Below, one piece after another: positions 33,781 to 44,298 of a stretch of DNA of 64,000 nt. This DNA is from Spirogloea muscicola (Eukaryota > Streptophyta > Zygnematophyceae > Spirogloeales > Spirogloeaceae): the NCBI GenBank assembly GCA_009602725.1, contig WELB01000080.1, positions 516,795 to 580,794 of the forward strand, given 5' to 3'. Positions within the stretch are counted from its first letter, which is position 1; each line of letters starts with the position of its first letter. Both the position numbers and the translations under genes were made by a program. The notes below the pieces were generated by a model that saw only the letters and a program-made list of their open reading frames with translations, ran no database searches and was not told the origin of the DNA.

Positions 33781-33833
33781 ATTTGTATGTTGATTTAGCA
33801 AACCAATGCCTTCAGCCACTCAGCCATCCCTCC
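33781..33833 (-). pseudogene. trnS-GCU: 5' part of a mitochondrial-type tRNA-Ser (GCU)
   Basis: The minus strand reads GGAGGGATGGCTGAGTGGCT, then AAGGCATTGG, TTTGCTAAATC and ACATACAA. This matches plant mitochondrial tRNA-Ser(GCU), with anticodon GCT, up to the start of the long variable arm. The following sequence does not make a T arm, so the gene is cut there. It lies 29 bp downstream of the tRNA-Asp on the same strand. Confidence 0.7.
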
Positions 33834-33862
33834 TGAATCTAACAATTAATAAAAGCAAAGCA

Positions 33863-33936
33863 CGAAAAAGACGGGGTTTGAACCCGCGATCTCCGGTTTG
33901 ACAGGCCGGCGCTTTGACCAGCTAAGCTACTTCTTC
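33863..33936 (-). tRNA. trnD-GUC: tRNA-Asp (GUC), organellar type
   Basis: 74 nt that fold as a cloverleaf. The acceptor stem GAAGAAG pairs with CTTTTTC with one G-T pair. There is a D arm and an anticodon loop CTGTCAA. The T arm is GCGGG-TTCAAAC-CCCGT and the discriminator is G. The anticodon stem is CCGGC/ACCGG, with a C-A mismatch at its base pair next to the loop. The style, and the tRNA-Ser half beside it, suggest a mitochondrial origin and hence a nuclear insert. A and B boxes are present, so transcription is possible but unproven. Confidence 0.8.
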
Positions 33937-34071
33937 TTTTTCCGATGGCGCGATGGCGAATCTTGTTATCGCGTTATCAGGCCAGAGCATTAGAAGGAAC
34001 CTTGCGCTGTCAGCCGTATCAGTAGAATCAAACACGAGGCCTGCCAAATGCAAGGACTCCTCTGACACCAA
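33937..34071 (-). mobile_element. Gypsy primer site and short leader remnant
   Basis: Directly downstream of LTR F on the minus strand comes ATTGGTGTCAGAGGAG, a primer site of the tRNA-Met type (TGGTATCAGAGC). About 115 bp of the leader module follow, then cut off at the tRNA insert. Confidence 0.7.
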
Positions 34072-34932
34072 TGTAACAAGCCAAACAAGCCAACCCCTAT
34101 ACACACAGTCAGGGGATAGATTGTTCATGTTGGATATGGTCAGTGGGGATTTAGAAGCAAACCCCCAACAAAGTGAGGCACCACGTGTATGACGCAGCGG
34201 CATACCTTGCCCTGAGGCGCCGCCGACAGGCGGCGACTCACCTCTCGGGCACGGGCGAGCAACTGTTCCAAAGGGGGAGCAGCCACTACTCACAGGAGTG
34301 CCGGTGAAGATCTGCAGCGACGGGCTGCAGCAGCAGGCAACAGCGGGGCTGCATCGACGGGCTGCGGCAGCAGGAAGCAGCGGTGCTGTGCTTCACTTTC
34401 TTGTGGGCCTCACTGATCCTGACCGAGTCCCCGAGTCTGTTCTCAGCCCTACTTATACTGCTTCATGTGCCACCCTCTCCCGCTCCATGTCCCACCCTCT
34501 CTGGAAGGCTCCCTCAAGGCCCATCTTTGAGAAGGCCGACCCGATGAAGGGGAATACTATTGCGAGCGCGGTGATTTGCGAGAACCTGGACACGCGGCTT
34601 CCTTCTGGAAGCGTCGCCGCCCTGCGCGTCACACACGTACGTGTCACAAGCGTAGCGGCGACGCGGGCGCGTCACACGCGTCACATGCACGTCATGAGCA
34701 GGTTCGAGAAACCGCCGAGGAACTCCTCGCTGGAAGGCCAAGATACGCGCCTCTTCTGGAGGCGGTGCGCCTGCACGTCACATTGCCTGCAGGCGCGTCA
34801 CATCGCGCGTCACCTGCGCGTCGGACGCGTCAGTCGCGCGCGCGTCGCGCGCCCGTGTCTGTGGCGCGGGAGTGTGTCGATACTGGTCCGCGCCACCGAT
34901 ACTACACGTCAGCGTTAATTTGCAATTGAACA
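34072..34932 (-). repeat. Gypsy LTR, family F (5' LTR of a truncated element)
   Basis: 861 bp; in plus view it runs from TGTAACAAGCC to GCAATTGAACA. It is followed in element orientation by a primer site and leader. The middle contains many ACGCGTCA/GCGCGTC units, especially at about 34620-34860. Confidence 0.7.
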
Positions 34933-35593
34933 TTCCGTAACGGCTGGTCGTTGCCTCCACCATTTCGTCGACCTCAGCCGGTGGTCCTGCTGGCGAGGCG
35001 GACTAGGTTGTGCACTCGAGTTAGCAGACTCCATGCCTTTACAACAATACACTTGAGAAATGAAATCAGAGTTTGGCTATGACACACCGCTGAGACAATG
35101 ACACCAAAACTTTGCTGATCAAGCTGGGGCGCCAAGGCAAGCAGAGCAACCATGGTAGCGCGCAAGTCATATCCCCAGAACGCAAAGCTCCACGAGCAGC
35201 TGAGGGGCCAGAACTGGAGTGCGGACCGATTCTGGCACATGACAACTCCGCTGCTCGTCTGCGATCGGCTTCACAGCCTTGTCATACAGACAAGCAATCG
35301 GCCTACCGCAGGTGATTACGCAGGCGAAATACTGACTGGGCAAAGCGATCACCCGCCGGGTAAGAGGGCCCCAATTGATATTGGCTGACCCCGGGCGCGT
35401 GGACGCAGCGGGCGAGTGTAGTGGTTGAAGCTCCAATCAGCCCGCCGATGCCAATACACGGATACACTCTGGCAAGGGGTCTTAAGTCACAAGAGACTAG
35501 CCCATGCCAGAGCATCAGAAGGACCCTTGCGTTGTCAGCCATAATACCACAGAACACGCGGCTAAGCAGTCGCAAGGACACATGTGATACCAA
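34933..35593 (-). mobile_element. Gypsy leader fragment downstream of LTR E2
   Basis: Beginning at 35593 on the minus strand is TTGGTATCACATG, a primer-site match to tRNA-Met. About 620 bp of leader follow, homologous to 15519-16090. The leader ends at about 34970 against LTR F, so the rest of the element is absent. Confidence 0.7.
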
Positions 35594-36300
35594 TGTGAAG
35601 TTCCTACCCCTATATATTTAGGGGAGAATAACGGCCTATACAGAGTGGAACGCCAGCGCACATCGCGCAACGAAAGTCTCACACTGAGGCACCGCAAGAA
35701 GGCGTTGCTCTGCTGAGATCGCGCTTCCAAGCTGTCCCAACGTGGGACGCAGCCCATGACACTCAGAGAGAGCCGGCGATGTCCGCAGACGAGCTACAGC
35801 GACGGACTGCACAGCAGACGGCAACAGCAGAGCTGTGGCGGCGGCTGCGGCAGCGGGCAAGCATAGCTGTGCCTCCTCGGCGTCACTGGTTCAACCGATC
35901 AGTCTGGCCTCAGCGTCCCATCTGCCACCCCTCCCAGAGGGTGTGAGCGAGGGTAGCCACAGGTCCACCCCTGGAGGAGCGAACTCGACAGTGGGGATAC
36001 GAAATCAGGGGACGAGTTAAATTTCACGCCGGACGCTGCTGCCTGCAGTGAAGCAGCGTTTGGCGGATAAAGCACGACTCCCAGGCGATGTCGCGTGCAG
36101 CGAAGCAGCGCTACAGGGAGAGGTACGACTTCCGAATGATACCGCGTGCAGTGAAGCAGCGCCTCCCGGGCAGTACGACTCCCGGACAATGCAGCGTGCT
36201 CGCGCAGTACGAAGCCCAGGGCCTCGGACCGTACTTAGCTACAGGTAGTGTGGTAGTATACCAGCACCGCTTGGTACTCCCAAACGGAGGGGACGTTACA
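35594..36300 (-). repeat. Gypsy LTR, family E copy 2 (5' LTR)
   Basis: About 707 bp, from TGTGAAGTTCC to GGGGACGTTACA in plus view. It is homologous to 20029-20748 and is followed in element orientation by a primer site. Confidence 0.75.
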
Positions 36301-36682
36301 GTCGACGTGCACCACCAACAGCTTCAAATAATCGAGCAGCACCTCCGCAACGGTTGCCAGCCCAGAATATTACTACTACATGCCGATCCATGAGTACGCA
36401 GGTGTACCTGATATTAGCTGGTCTATTATCCTTAGAAGGTCGGGTCTTCGAATTTTGGATGTCCTGGACTAAGACATCGATTAATCTAGGACTAAGGAAG
36501 GGTTTATGCTTCAGTAACCACGGGCTGGCATATTTCATGGGGATAGGAAACCATTGCGTACAGGTACAGCAGGTCATTTGCGTAGGAGCTACGTATGACC
36601 TGCGAGCAATTGCCGTGCTTGGGCTCTTCATTGTCATGGGTTATTTCTTCGCTTGGTGTACGTCAATTTTGACTATCGGAGA
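36301..36682. other. Lower-GC segment with a 113-codon open frame
   Basis: A plus-strand frame (36354-36695) has two hydrophobic stretches (VYLILAGLLSL and IAVLGLFIVMGYFFAW). The minus strand is also open. I recognise neither. Base composition is unlike the GC-rich neighbours. Confidence 0.35.
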
Positions 36683-37170
36683 TGAAACGTCCTGATCCCT
36701 ACTTACGCAATTAGGGGTTAGTGCGTCCTGATTGGATTCGGTCAGTTGGGGATTGGATTCGGTCAATTGGGTTAAGAAGCAAACCCCCTACAGTGAAGCA
36801 CTACTACAACACACAGCGGAAGTCTTACCCTGAGGCGCCCCCAGAAGGCGACGACTCTACTGAGGGTCTGGTTTAATAGCTATCCCCGCATGGGGCGCAG
36901 CCATGGTGTTTACGGAAAGCCAGCGATGTCCACAGCGACGAGCTGTGGCGACGGCCTGAGCAGCAGACGACGGCATCGGCAGCAGAGCTGTGGCGGCGGC
37001 TGTGGCAGCAGGCAAGCAGAGCTATGCCTCTCTCCGGCTTCACTGATCGGACTACTCAGCTCTCGGCCGACTACTAGTAACACTTCAGTGCCACCCCCCC
37101 TCCAGGGTGTGTGGGAGCCGCTTGAAGGCCCACCCTGTCAGTGGCGGGCCTCAGCGTGGTTTGCTCCATG
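36683..37170 (-). repeat. Gypsy LTR fragment, family E copy 3
   Basis: Starts TGAAACGTCCTGATCCC in plus view and follows copies 1 and 2 for about 490 bp before diverging. It carries a 21-bp direct duplication beginning GATTGGATTCGGTCA at about 36731-36772. Confidence 0.65.
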
Positions 37171-37788
37171 GCAACTCACTAGCAGCACCACGCATCGTGG
37201 CCGCGCCAAGACCGCCACCGCCATCACCTCCGCCCACGCACCGCCGCTCCCACTATCCCCGTCGGCTTCGACAAAACCATCACCCTCGCGCGATGATGGC
37301 GAGGTGATCCACCTTTTCGAAGGGATGGGCTGGCGCGACCGCGGCGCCGACAACTGCAGGTTGCAGGTCCCAGGTAGCAGGCTGGCACCAGGATGGCGGC
37401 CTAGGCCGCGCTGCAGCAGGAGAGACGCGCCATGGTACGGCGGGCTAGCGCCAAGAGCAGAGGACTGCTCTCAGGTTGGCGCAGGGAGGCTGCATAGGTG
37501 GAGGGCGGCTCCAAGGAGGGTGCAGATGGGCGCCGAAGGTGCAGAGAGGCGCCGAGGGCGCAGAGAGGCGCCATAAACGCAGAGATCACTCGGAGGCTGT
37601 GCAGCAGGAGGGCGGCTCCCAGGTGGGCGCCGCAAGGCGCGTTGAGCAGGATGCCAGAGGTTGCCAGAGGCCAAGGCAGTGCGCGGACAGGACAGGCACT
37701 GCCAATGTACACTACTAGTACGCAAAGGCCCAAGATATTGGACAGGCGGACAGCCAGAACTGCAAGACTGTAGTGCAGTGTTGTAAGC
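37171..37788. other. GC-rich region with a long open frame and minisatellite-like units
   Basis: A 228-codon plus frame spans 36890-37576. Its middle (about 37200-37370) is proline-rich and then has DDGEVIHLFEGMGW, which I do not recognise. 37440-37660 contains GCGCAGAGAGGCGCC units, the inverse of the minisatellite at 38520-38870. Confidence 0.35.
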
Positions 37789-37893
37789 TGGCAGGGATAT
37801 GCTTCGGCTCACGTCGGCCCGCTGTGCTCCCCTAGCGCTCGCCTTCGCAGCGCCGTCCCTGCAGGTCGTCTCGCCACCTGTGGTAGCTCACCT
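37789..37893 (+). repeat. Inverted repeat, left copy
   Basis: About 105 bp (TGCTTCGGCTCACG, CCCCTAGCGCTCGCCTTCGC, GCAGGTCGTCTCG) whose reverse complement recurs at 40590-40697 with roughly 85% identity by eye. A weaker direct copy lies at about 37910-37970. Confidence 0.75.
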
Positions 37894-38519
37894 CCCTGCT
37901 GAGTACTGCTGCGGCTCACTGCGCTCGCCTCCGCACCGGCGTCCCTGCTAGTCGCCTCGCTCCCCGCGTGGGCTCGTCTCCCTACTCTCCCTACTGCCCT
38001 CCCCTTGAAAAAACCCCGGGAAATGGGACTGGCATCCACAGCAGTCATCCTGCTGTTGCTGTGGACATCAGCTGGGGTGTCCCGTCCGCTCACCACCTGG
38101 GGCCTCCTGCACTCTAGTGTACAACAGCCGGGCGGTCCTCTGCGCCTGTCTTGCATGTTCACCGCCTAGTGCATCCTGGACATCAGCTAGCATGACTTCT
38201 CTGAACATTGCCACTGGCATCCTCGCACCACAGTCGTGCAGGTGTAGCTGTCTGCCCTGCTCACTGCCTTGGGCATCTCCGCGCTTATGTACAGCAGCAG
38301 TGGTTGTCCTGTTTGTTCACTGCCTTGGCATCTGGCACTAGTGTAAAAGCAACGGTCTACCTGCTGCGTAGACGCTGCCTCTTGTCGCTGGTGCTGGTTG
38401 CTGAGTCGTTGTATGCGGGGTTGACCTATACGTCCTGCCTGTCACCTGGCGGCATGTGCTGCCACACAGCCGCACAGCTGTGTCAAGCAGAAAAGATCTC
38501 CCCTTGCGCCGCCTCGTGA
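37894..38519. other. Spacer, no gene recognised
   Basis: GC-rich sequence of degenerate repeats. The phrase CATCCTGGACATCAGCTAGCATG resembles the earlier CATCAGCTGGGG segment. No reading frame with a known motif was seen. Confidence 0.4.
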
Positions 38520-38870
38520 CCTGAGAGCACCATCCTGCTCTCCGCTCATCCCTGCGCTCTCGGCGCCCTCTGCGCCCACCTGGGAGCCGTCCTCCACCTG
38601 CACGGCCTCCGAGCGCCCCTCGGCGCTCTCGGCGCCCTCTGCGCCCTCCTGGGAGCCGTCCTCCACCTGTACGGCCTCCGAGCGCCTCTCTGCGCTCTCG
38701 GCGCCTCTCTGCGCCCACCTGGGAGCCGTCCTCCACCTGCACAGCCTCCAAGCGCCTCTCCGCGCTCTCGGCGCCTCTCTGCGCCCTCCTGGGAGCCGCC
38801 CTCCGCCTACGCAGCCTCCCCGCGCCAACCTGAGAGCAGTCCTCTGCTCTCGGCGCTATCCCGCTGTGCC
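38520..38870. repeat. Minisatellite, 69-70-bp unit, about four copies
   Basis: The landmark TGGGAGCCGTCCTCCACCTG begins at about 38581, 38650 and 38720, with a diverged copy at 38790. The units carry GCGCTCTCGGCGCC. The minus strand stays open across them (RAESAERRSEAVQVEDGS repeated). Confidence 0.85.
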
Positions 38871-39260
38871 ATGACGCGTCTCTCCTGCTGCAGCGCGGCC
38901 AAGGCCGCCATGTCTTCTGCTCGCGTTGGATCGCTCTGCTCTTGCTGCTGCCGAGCCATCAGAACCTTCATTCTCGAACCTGAAGAACTGACCGTAGTCC
39001 GCTTGCTGCTGACAATCGAAGGGCCTCGTCGCGAAGTCAGGAGCAATTGTTGGGGAGCCTTGTGGCGTGGCGCAGTCCAGCGCTCTTTGCCGTCGCTCGT
39101 CGCGGTAGTGAGGTGGCGCAGTCCAGCGCTCTTCCTCAGCCGCTCTGTCGGATGGCGTCCTTCCGCGCGCGAGGTACCCCGATGCTTCACCAGTGAAGCG
39201 GAACCGGTCCTGAAGACATGTATTAGGCGGCCGGAGACGGGGCAATGCCAACGTGCTTAG
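38871..39260 (-). mobile_element. Possible gag-like fragment
   Basis: The minus strand reads MKVLMARQQQEQSDPTRAED and AALAALQQERRVMAQRDSAE, a coiled-coil style seen at gag N-termini, preceded by an R/T-rich stretch. Its direction and order relative to 39515-40620 do not fit one intact element. Weak call. Confidence 0.4.
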
Positions 39261-39514
39261 CAGCGTCTGCCGAGTCTGTCTGGCTGGGCGCCGGGGCAGG
39301 CCTTGTAGGGGCGAGCCCGGGGCAGGAGCCCCAGAGGCCGCCCCGCCAGGCCCGCTATAGACGGCATGCCCGTCGTAGCCAGCATGCCCAGAGCATGGCA
39401 TGCCGCTGGGCCAAGCCGCAGGCGGCTGTGCCGACGCGTGCCCCTCTAAGTGTCGCTAAGCTAGCCCGTCATCTCTGCAGTTACGTCTGCCTAATAGATG
39501 ATTACATGAACTAT
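39261..39514. other. Spacer
   Basis: No recognisable gene or repeat end. Confidence 0.4.
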
Positions 39515-40620
39515 CTACACTAATTGACGGCAGCCGTCGCACCGCAGTGTTGACCTGGTGATCTGGTGCAGGCGCCGGTGATCCATACAGAAGCGCCAGG
39601 AGCCAACCGGCTTTGGCGCTAAAACAACGTTGGCCGCCCAGCGGCTGGTGCTCGGCCGAATGGACCCTTTATGCAGCATGTCCGCCACGTGCTGGTTAAT
39701 GATGGTCGTCAATCGAGGAGATCTCCGGCGAGCGGGCAGTTTGACAGGCAGTGTGTAACTTGTGTCTATGTGGTGACGAATGCGCGGTGTCCAGGTCTGC
39801 GCAGCGTGGGGCGTGTGGTCCCAAAAGAGCGGTGCCAGAAGCTGCCACAGACTGTCGGAGAATTCCCCCCCTTGTCCTATGGCCCAGGTAGGGTTGTGGC
39901 GCAAAAGAGTTGTCCCCTGCTGACGACGGAATCGGAGGCATTATCGAAATTATCGACGGTGACTTCAGGTACTTGAGATCCATCACCTTCGGTCATGCGT
40001 TCCCAAGGAGCGGGTTTCTGCAAAGCGCCGGCCTGGTTGTCATTGGCTGAGGGGCTACGTCCGCCTCGCCTCATCATCTCGGTCGCCGCGCCAAGGAGGA
40101 AGCAGCACCCTTCGTGCTTGCCGGCTGAGGGCACCTGGGCGCCTCGCCACTCCAAAGTGGGAGCAGTATCCTGCGCTCCGCGCCACTGCGCCGCACTCTC
40201 CGCGCCTCTCCGCGCTCGGGGCGTCTCGCCACGCCCACCTGAGAGCAGCACCCTGCTCTCCGCGCAGCCTCCTCGCGCATCTCTGCGCTCGCCGCGCCTC
40301 TCCGCGCTCGGGGCGTCTTGCCACGCCCGCCTGGGAGCAGCACCCTGCTCACCGCGCCTCTCTGCGCTCCCGGCGCTCCTCGTGGCCGGGGTCCGCAATG
40401 GCCCAGCCGGTAGGGAGTCGTGGGCCGGCTGGTCGCTGTGGCTAGCTCGAATTGCCATCTTCTGTGCTTTGGGGAAGCAGACCACATCATGCTTGGTCAA
40501 TCAATCCATGCCAAGCATAATGTCGAGAAGGTGCATCGGTATCACACGCATGGTAACACCATTTTGGAAATTATCTAGCTGCAGGGGCACGTTCGCGAGC
40601 TACCGCAGGTAGCGAGACGA
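39515..40620 (-). mobile_element. Fragment of a different Ty3/gypsy lineage: end of protease and start of RT
   Basis: In minus orientation, MHLLDIMLGMD and LTKHDVVCFPKAQK (end of a retropepsin) at about 40440-40560 are followed by HHIDTSYTLPVKLPARR, INQHVADMLHKGSIRPSTSR and GSWRFCMDHRRLHQIT (RT N-terminal block) at 39550-39800. A GC-rich repeat array separates them. Broken fragment. Confidence 0.7.
40130..40380. repeat. Second minisatellite, about 90-bp unit
   Basis: GGGCGTCTCGCCACGCCC then CCTGAGAGCAGCACCCTGCTC recurs about 90 bp on as GGGCGTCTTGCCACGCCC and CCTGGGAGCAGCACCCTGCTC. It is related in wording to 38520-38870. Confidence 0.7.
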
Positions 40621-40697
40621 CCTGCACGGACGGGGGTGCGAAGGCGAGCGCTAGGGGAGCGCAGCGAGCCCGCGTGAGCCGAAGCAGAACCCTGCAA
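40590..40697 (-). repeat. Inverted repeat, right copy
   Basis: The reverse complement of 37789-37893, ending beside the TTGGC tract and LTR A4. Confidence 0.75.
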
Positions 40698-40704
40698 GCT
40701 TTCG

Positions 40705-40762
40705 ACACTTTGCTTGATTTGGCTTGGCTTGGCTTGGTTTGGCTTGGCTTGCTTTGGCACTC
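40705..40762. repeat. Degenerate TTGGC microsatellite
   Basis: About ten units of TTGGC, TTGGT and TTTGGC in a row, ending five bases before LTR A4. Confidence 0.85.
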
Positions 40763-40766
40763 TCCT

Positions 40767-41470
40767 TGTGACATCTCTGCATCTAATCCACAGTTAGAGT
40801 CAGGGTGTCCTGGTTTGAATTTGATCATAGGGTGTTTTGGAGACAACCCTCATACAGGAGAACGCCAACGCACATACGCGCACGGAGCGCAGCGGAAGTC
40901 TTACCCTGAGGCACTGCCCTAGGGCGGTGACTCTACCAATAGACTTACGGAGAGCCGGCAGGGTCCGCAGCGATGAGCGGCGACGGGCTGGCAGCAGGCG
41001 GCAGCAGCAGAGCTGTGGTGGCGGCGGCAGCAGCAGGCAGCAGCGGGGCTGGCTAGGCAGCAGCAGGGCTGTGTCTCTCTCGGGGCGTCGGTCGGACTGA
41101 GGGGTCCGGCCGAGGCCCACTACTTATAGCGTTTCTCCTGCCACCCCTTCCCTGAGGGTGTGACGAGGATTGTCCCCAGGGCCCTCCCCAGGAGGGCCGG
41201 GCCGGCTAAAGGGGGACACGAGGCGACGCCCATGGGGCGGCATTAAGTGCGAAGCGAAGCGTCGTACCAAAGGGGACGCGAAGCGGCGCCTCCTGGCGGT
41301 GCACGTGGGTGCACGTGCGGTACGAAGCCGGGGGCCTCGGACCATACTTAGCTACTCATACAGTGGAGCAAAAGCTCCTCGTACCAGTTGGGACTTCCAA
41401 ACGGTAGATAAGATACGATCATGTAAGGTTACCAGCACCGCTAGCACTCTCAAACGGAGAGAACGTTACA
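40767..41470 (-). repeat. Gypsy LTR, family A copy 4 (3' LTR of gypsy-H)
   Basis: 704 bp; in plus view it runs from TGTGACATCTCTGC to GAACGTTACA. The polypurine tract lies directly to its right, so it is a 3' LTR. This links family A LTRs to this integrase lineage. Confidence 0.85.
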
Positions 41471-43200
41471 TAGCTCCCCACTTAGGTGTTCTTGTCCTCG
41501 GGAACCAGTAGGAAGCACGACAGATACCCAGGGTGTTAAGCCCGGCGGGAAATGTTTGGACGACGGAGAGAAGAGGCTTTGCCTCCTGTCACATACTGCT
41601 GGACGTGGGAAGGGCAACTGGTAAGATTGGCCGCTGGTTCCCAGGTAGTGTGCTCAGGCCCAAAGCCGAGCCACTTGATGAGGTACTCACGGAATTTACT
41701 ACTCCCACGAAGATTGTCCCGGTGTGACAAAATCTCCTCCACTTGAAACTCCTCCGCGCCATCAGCAACGAGGGGAGGTAGGGGCGGTTGGACACGGCCA
41801 CGTATGGTATGTATGGCTCGAGTTGAGACACATGGAAACCTTTGTGGATTTTCCATTGTACTGGTGTATCAATCTTATATGCGACCTTGCCGACCAGGCG
41901 CATGACAAGGAAAGGTTCAACCCACTTTGGTAGCAACTGAGGCGTACCGACAGCCCGCAAGACTAAGTGCTTAGTGCTCAACAGCACTTGGGCACCGACG
42001 TCGAAGGACACATGCCTGCGACGGCGATCAGCATACTGCTTTTGCCGGTTCTGAGCAATTGTCGAGAATTGGTTAGCCCTTCGCTGAGCTTCCAGGAGAG
42101 TGCCAGTGAAGCGTACCGCGGCCGAAACGCGCTCCGGCCTCCCCACCTGCAAAGGTGATCGGGGATGCTGACCATAATTCAGGAAGAATTATGCTGGAGT
42201 CATGAAATGCCATTGTTCACAGCATATTCCGCAGGAGCAAGACACATCCCAATCAGTTTGACTGGGTTTACAAAGTGCTTGAGCATGTCTTCCAATTACC
42301 AATTAATCCGTTCGGTCTGACCGTCCGTCTGGGGGTAAAAAGCCGTTGACATGGATTGCTTCGTGCCGAGAAGCCTGCACACTTCCTTCCAGAAGTGACC
42401 CGTGAAGCGAGGTTCGCGGTCAGACACGATGCGCTTGGGTACTCCGTGCAGTTTCTATACGTGGTCCACAAATATGCCAGCAATTCCTGAGCGGATACCC
42501 GTGCGGTCGTAGGTACAAAGCGCACCATTTTACTCAAACGACCATAAACACGACATGAATACGACAATGGCGTCATAGCCGTTGCGCGTCTTGGGCAACT
42601 AGGTGATGAAATCCACGCTGACATCAGACCAGTTTCGCGGGGGAATAGCCAAAGGTTGGAGCAACCCGGCAGGCTTGTGAGATCGTGCCTTACTACGCTG
42701 GCAGGTGGCACGAGTCTTCACAGAAGACTTACGTGAACTGACAAGCGCGGCCACCAGAGAGAAGCTGGATAGCTTTCTCTGTCTTTCCCATACCCATATG
42801 ACCACTGTACGGAGGCTCATGCATCTCTTGCATGAAACTAGTGCGCAAGGCATCGCAGTTGGGCAACACAATGGCGTCACCTCGCCACCAGAAGCCTTGG
42901 TCATATACAACTGTGCTTGGTTTGGTTGCAGATGCAAATCAAGGGTCTGTACCATAACCTTCACGAATATGCACATACAGCTCAAAGAGGTTGGTGGTGC
43001 TTTGCGCTGCGGCCCCACGGGTAGGCCGCACGTCTGCAGTCTGAACCCTTGTGGCACACAAGACAGGCGCCACCGCAGCCCCTACAATGTTGCGGCTGAC
43101 CAGGTCCGCCACATTGATTCTTCCAGGGCGGTACAACCGTAAACGACAACGCGCGCGGGAGAAGACACCCGAATGGCCCGCGTCACAGAACCACATATAC
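40767..43200 (-). mobile_element. Minus-strand Ty3/gypsy 3' half (gypsy-H), 5' truncated
   Basis: From right to left: end of RNase H (VADLVSRNIVGAAV), integrase zinc finger (EPPYSGHMGMGK region), integrase core, and a chromodomain (41600-41760, YLIKWLGFGPEHTTWEP). A polypurine run AGTGGGGAG follows, then the 3' LTR 40767-41470. It has several breaks. The 5' part is missing beyond about 43200. Confidence 0.87.
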
Positions 43201-43757
43201 GCGTTACTGGGAGGGTAATGCGCCCAGACGGGCGGAACGCTACAGGATATGTCTCTGTCTAGTCACACAACAAATTCATAAGAATGATGTTATCTGGCCC
43301 TGTTGCCTCATGCAGGCGGGTTGTGCCAATACTTATTATTTAAGCAAGACACTTGAAACAGCGGACACTTGTGCATCTAGGGGAGGACTTCAATTTGGTG
43401 AGCTGCATCGTGAATATCCCAAAACCTGGTCACAACGTTAGATAGCTCATGTGCAAGCTAAGCTGCTCTAGCTTCAGCGTCAAGTAACCTCAGATTATGC
43501 TTCATGCTTAAGTATAAAGTAGGTGGCTTCCTTCGTGTACTGGCAATGGTGCATCGAATGTCAATGTCTTCTGAGTCAAGTCATGATGAATGTTAAGTCA
43601 AGTATTTATCTGCTGAGGCTTACTTACATTGGGTGAGCCAGTAGAATGCAGCAACATGATTGGCCACTTCTTCGTTGACAAGTGGTCACACGTGCTCACA
43701 TGACAGAAGCTTATACACTCGAAATGGCCTCCGATGAAGCGCCCTTGGAGGCGACCT
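43201..43757. other. Spacer with no recognised gene
   Basis: Low-GC sequence between gypsy-H and gypsy-J. Nothing identified. Confidence 0.5.
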
Positions 43758-44298
43758 TCATAGGGCCATCTGGTTTAGCCACATGGCTCTGTTGGCATTA
43801 CATGACCGACTATTTGGGCCAGGTGACCCGCCAGCTGGCGGGCTAGCTGGCCGGGCAAGTGGCCTGCCCAGGTGCGGGCCCTGCCCGTCCCAAAATACCC
43901 CTCGCCAGGATCCACCCGTTCAAGGGAGGACCTTTGGCCTGCCGCAAGGCGGGCCATGGGGCGACCCGCTCACACCCCTGGATGGGGGGTGGCACGGGGA
44001 AGCACAAGGAGCCTTGGGAGCTGAGACTCTACAATCACTTCGAAGCCGGTGAAGCCCGGGAGCAGCCTTGCCGCTGCTCGCCTCCGCAGCCTCCGCCGCA
44101 CTCTGCTGCGAGGCCTGCCGCACCGTCCTGCGCCTAGGAGGTGAGGTCGCCGCCGGACGGCGGCGCCGCAGGGCCTGTCTTCTGCTGCGCCTATGCGCTA
44201 GTGCTTTGCCTGTGTCGTGGGTTGGCTCCTAAACCCACTACTTTCGAGCTCAATGAGGACTGCTCCTTTTAACTGTGTGTTCAGAACAGATCCTTACA
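43758..44298 (+). repeat. Gypsy LTR, family C copy 3 (5' LTR of gypsy-J)
   Basis: Homologous to 29459-30038; ends CAGATCCTTACA. The next bases, AATTGGTTTCAGAGGCG, form a primer site of tRNA-Met type, so this is a 5' LTR. The left edge is eroded. Confidence 0.8.

Noticed and set aside
37440-40380. Repeat arrays considered as CRISPR
   Set aside because: Units are 69-90 bp, contiguous and without unique spacers, in a plant nuclear context; they are minisatellites.
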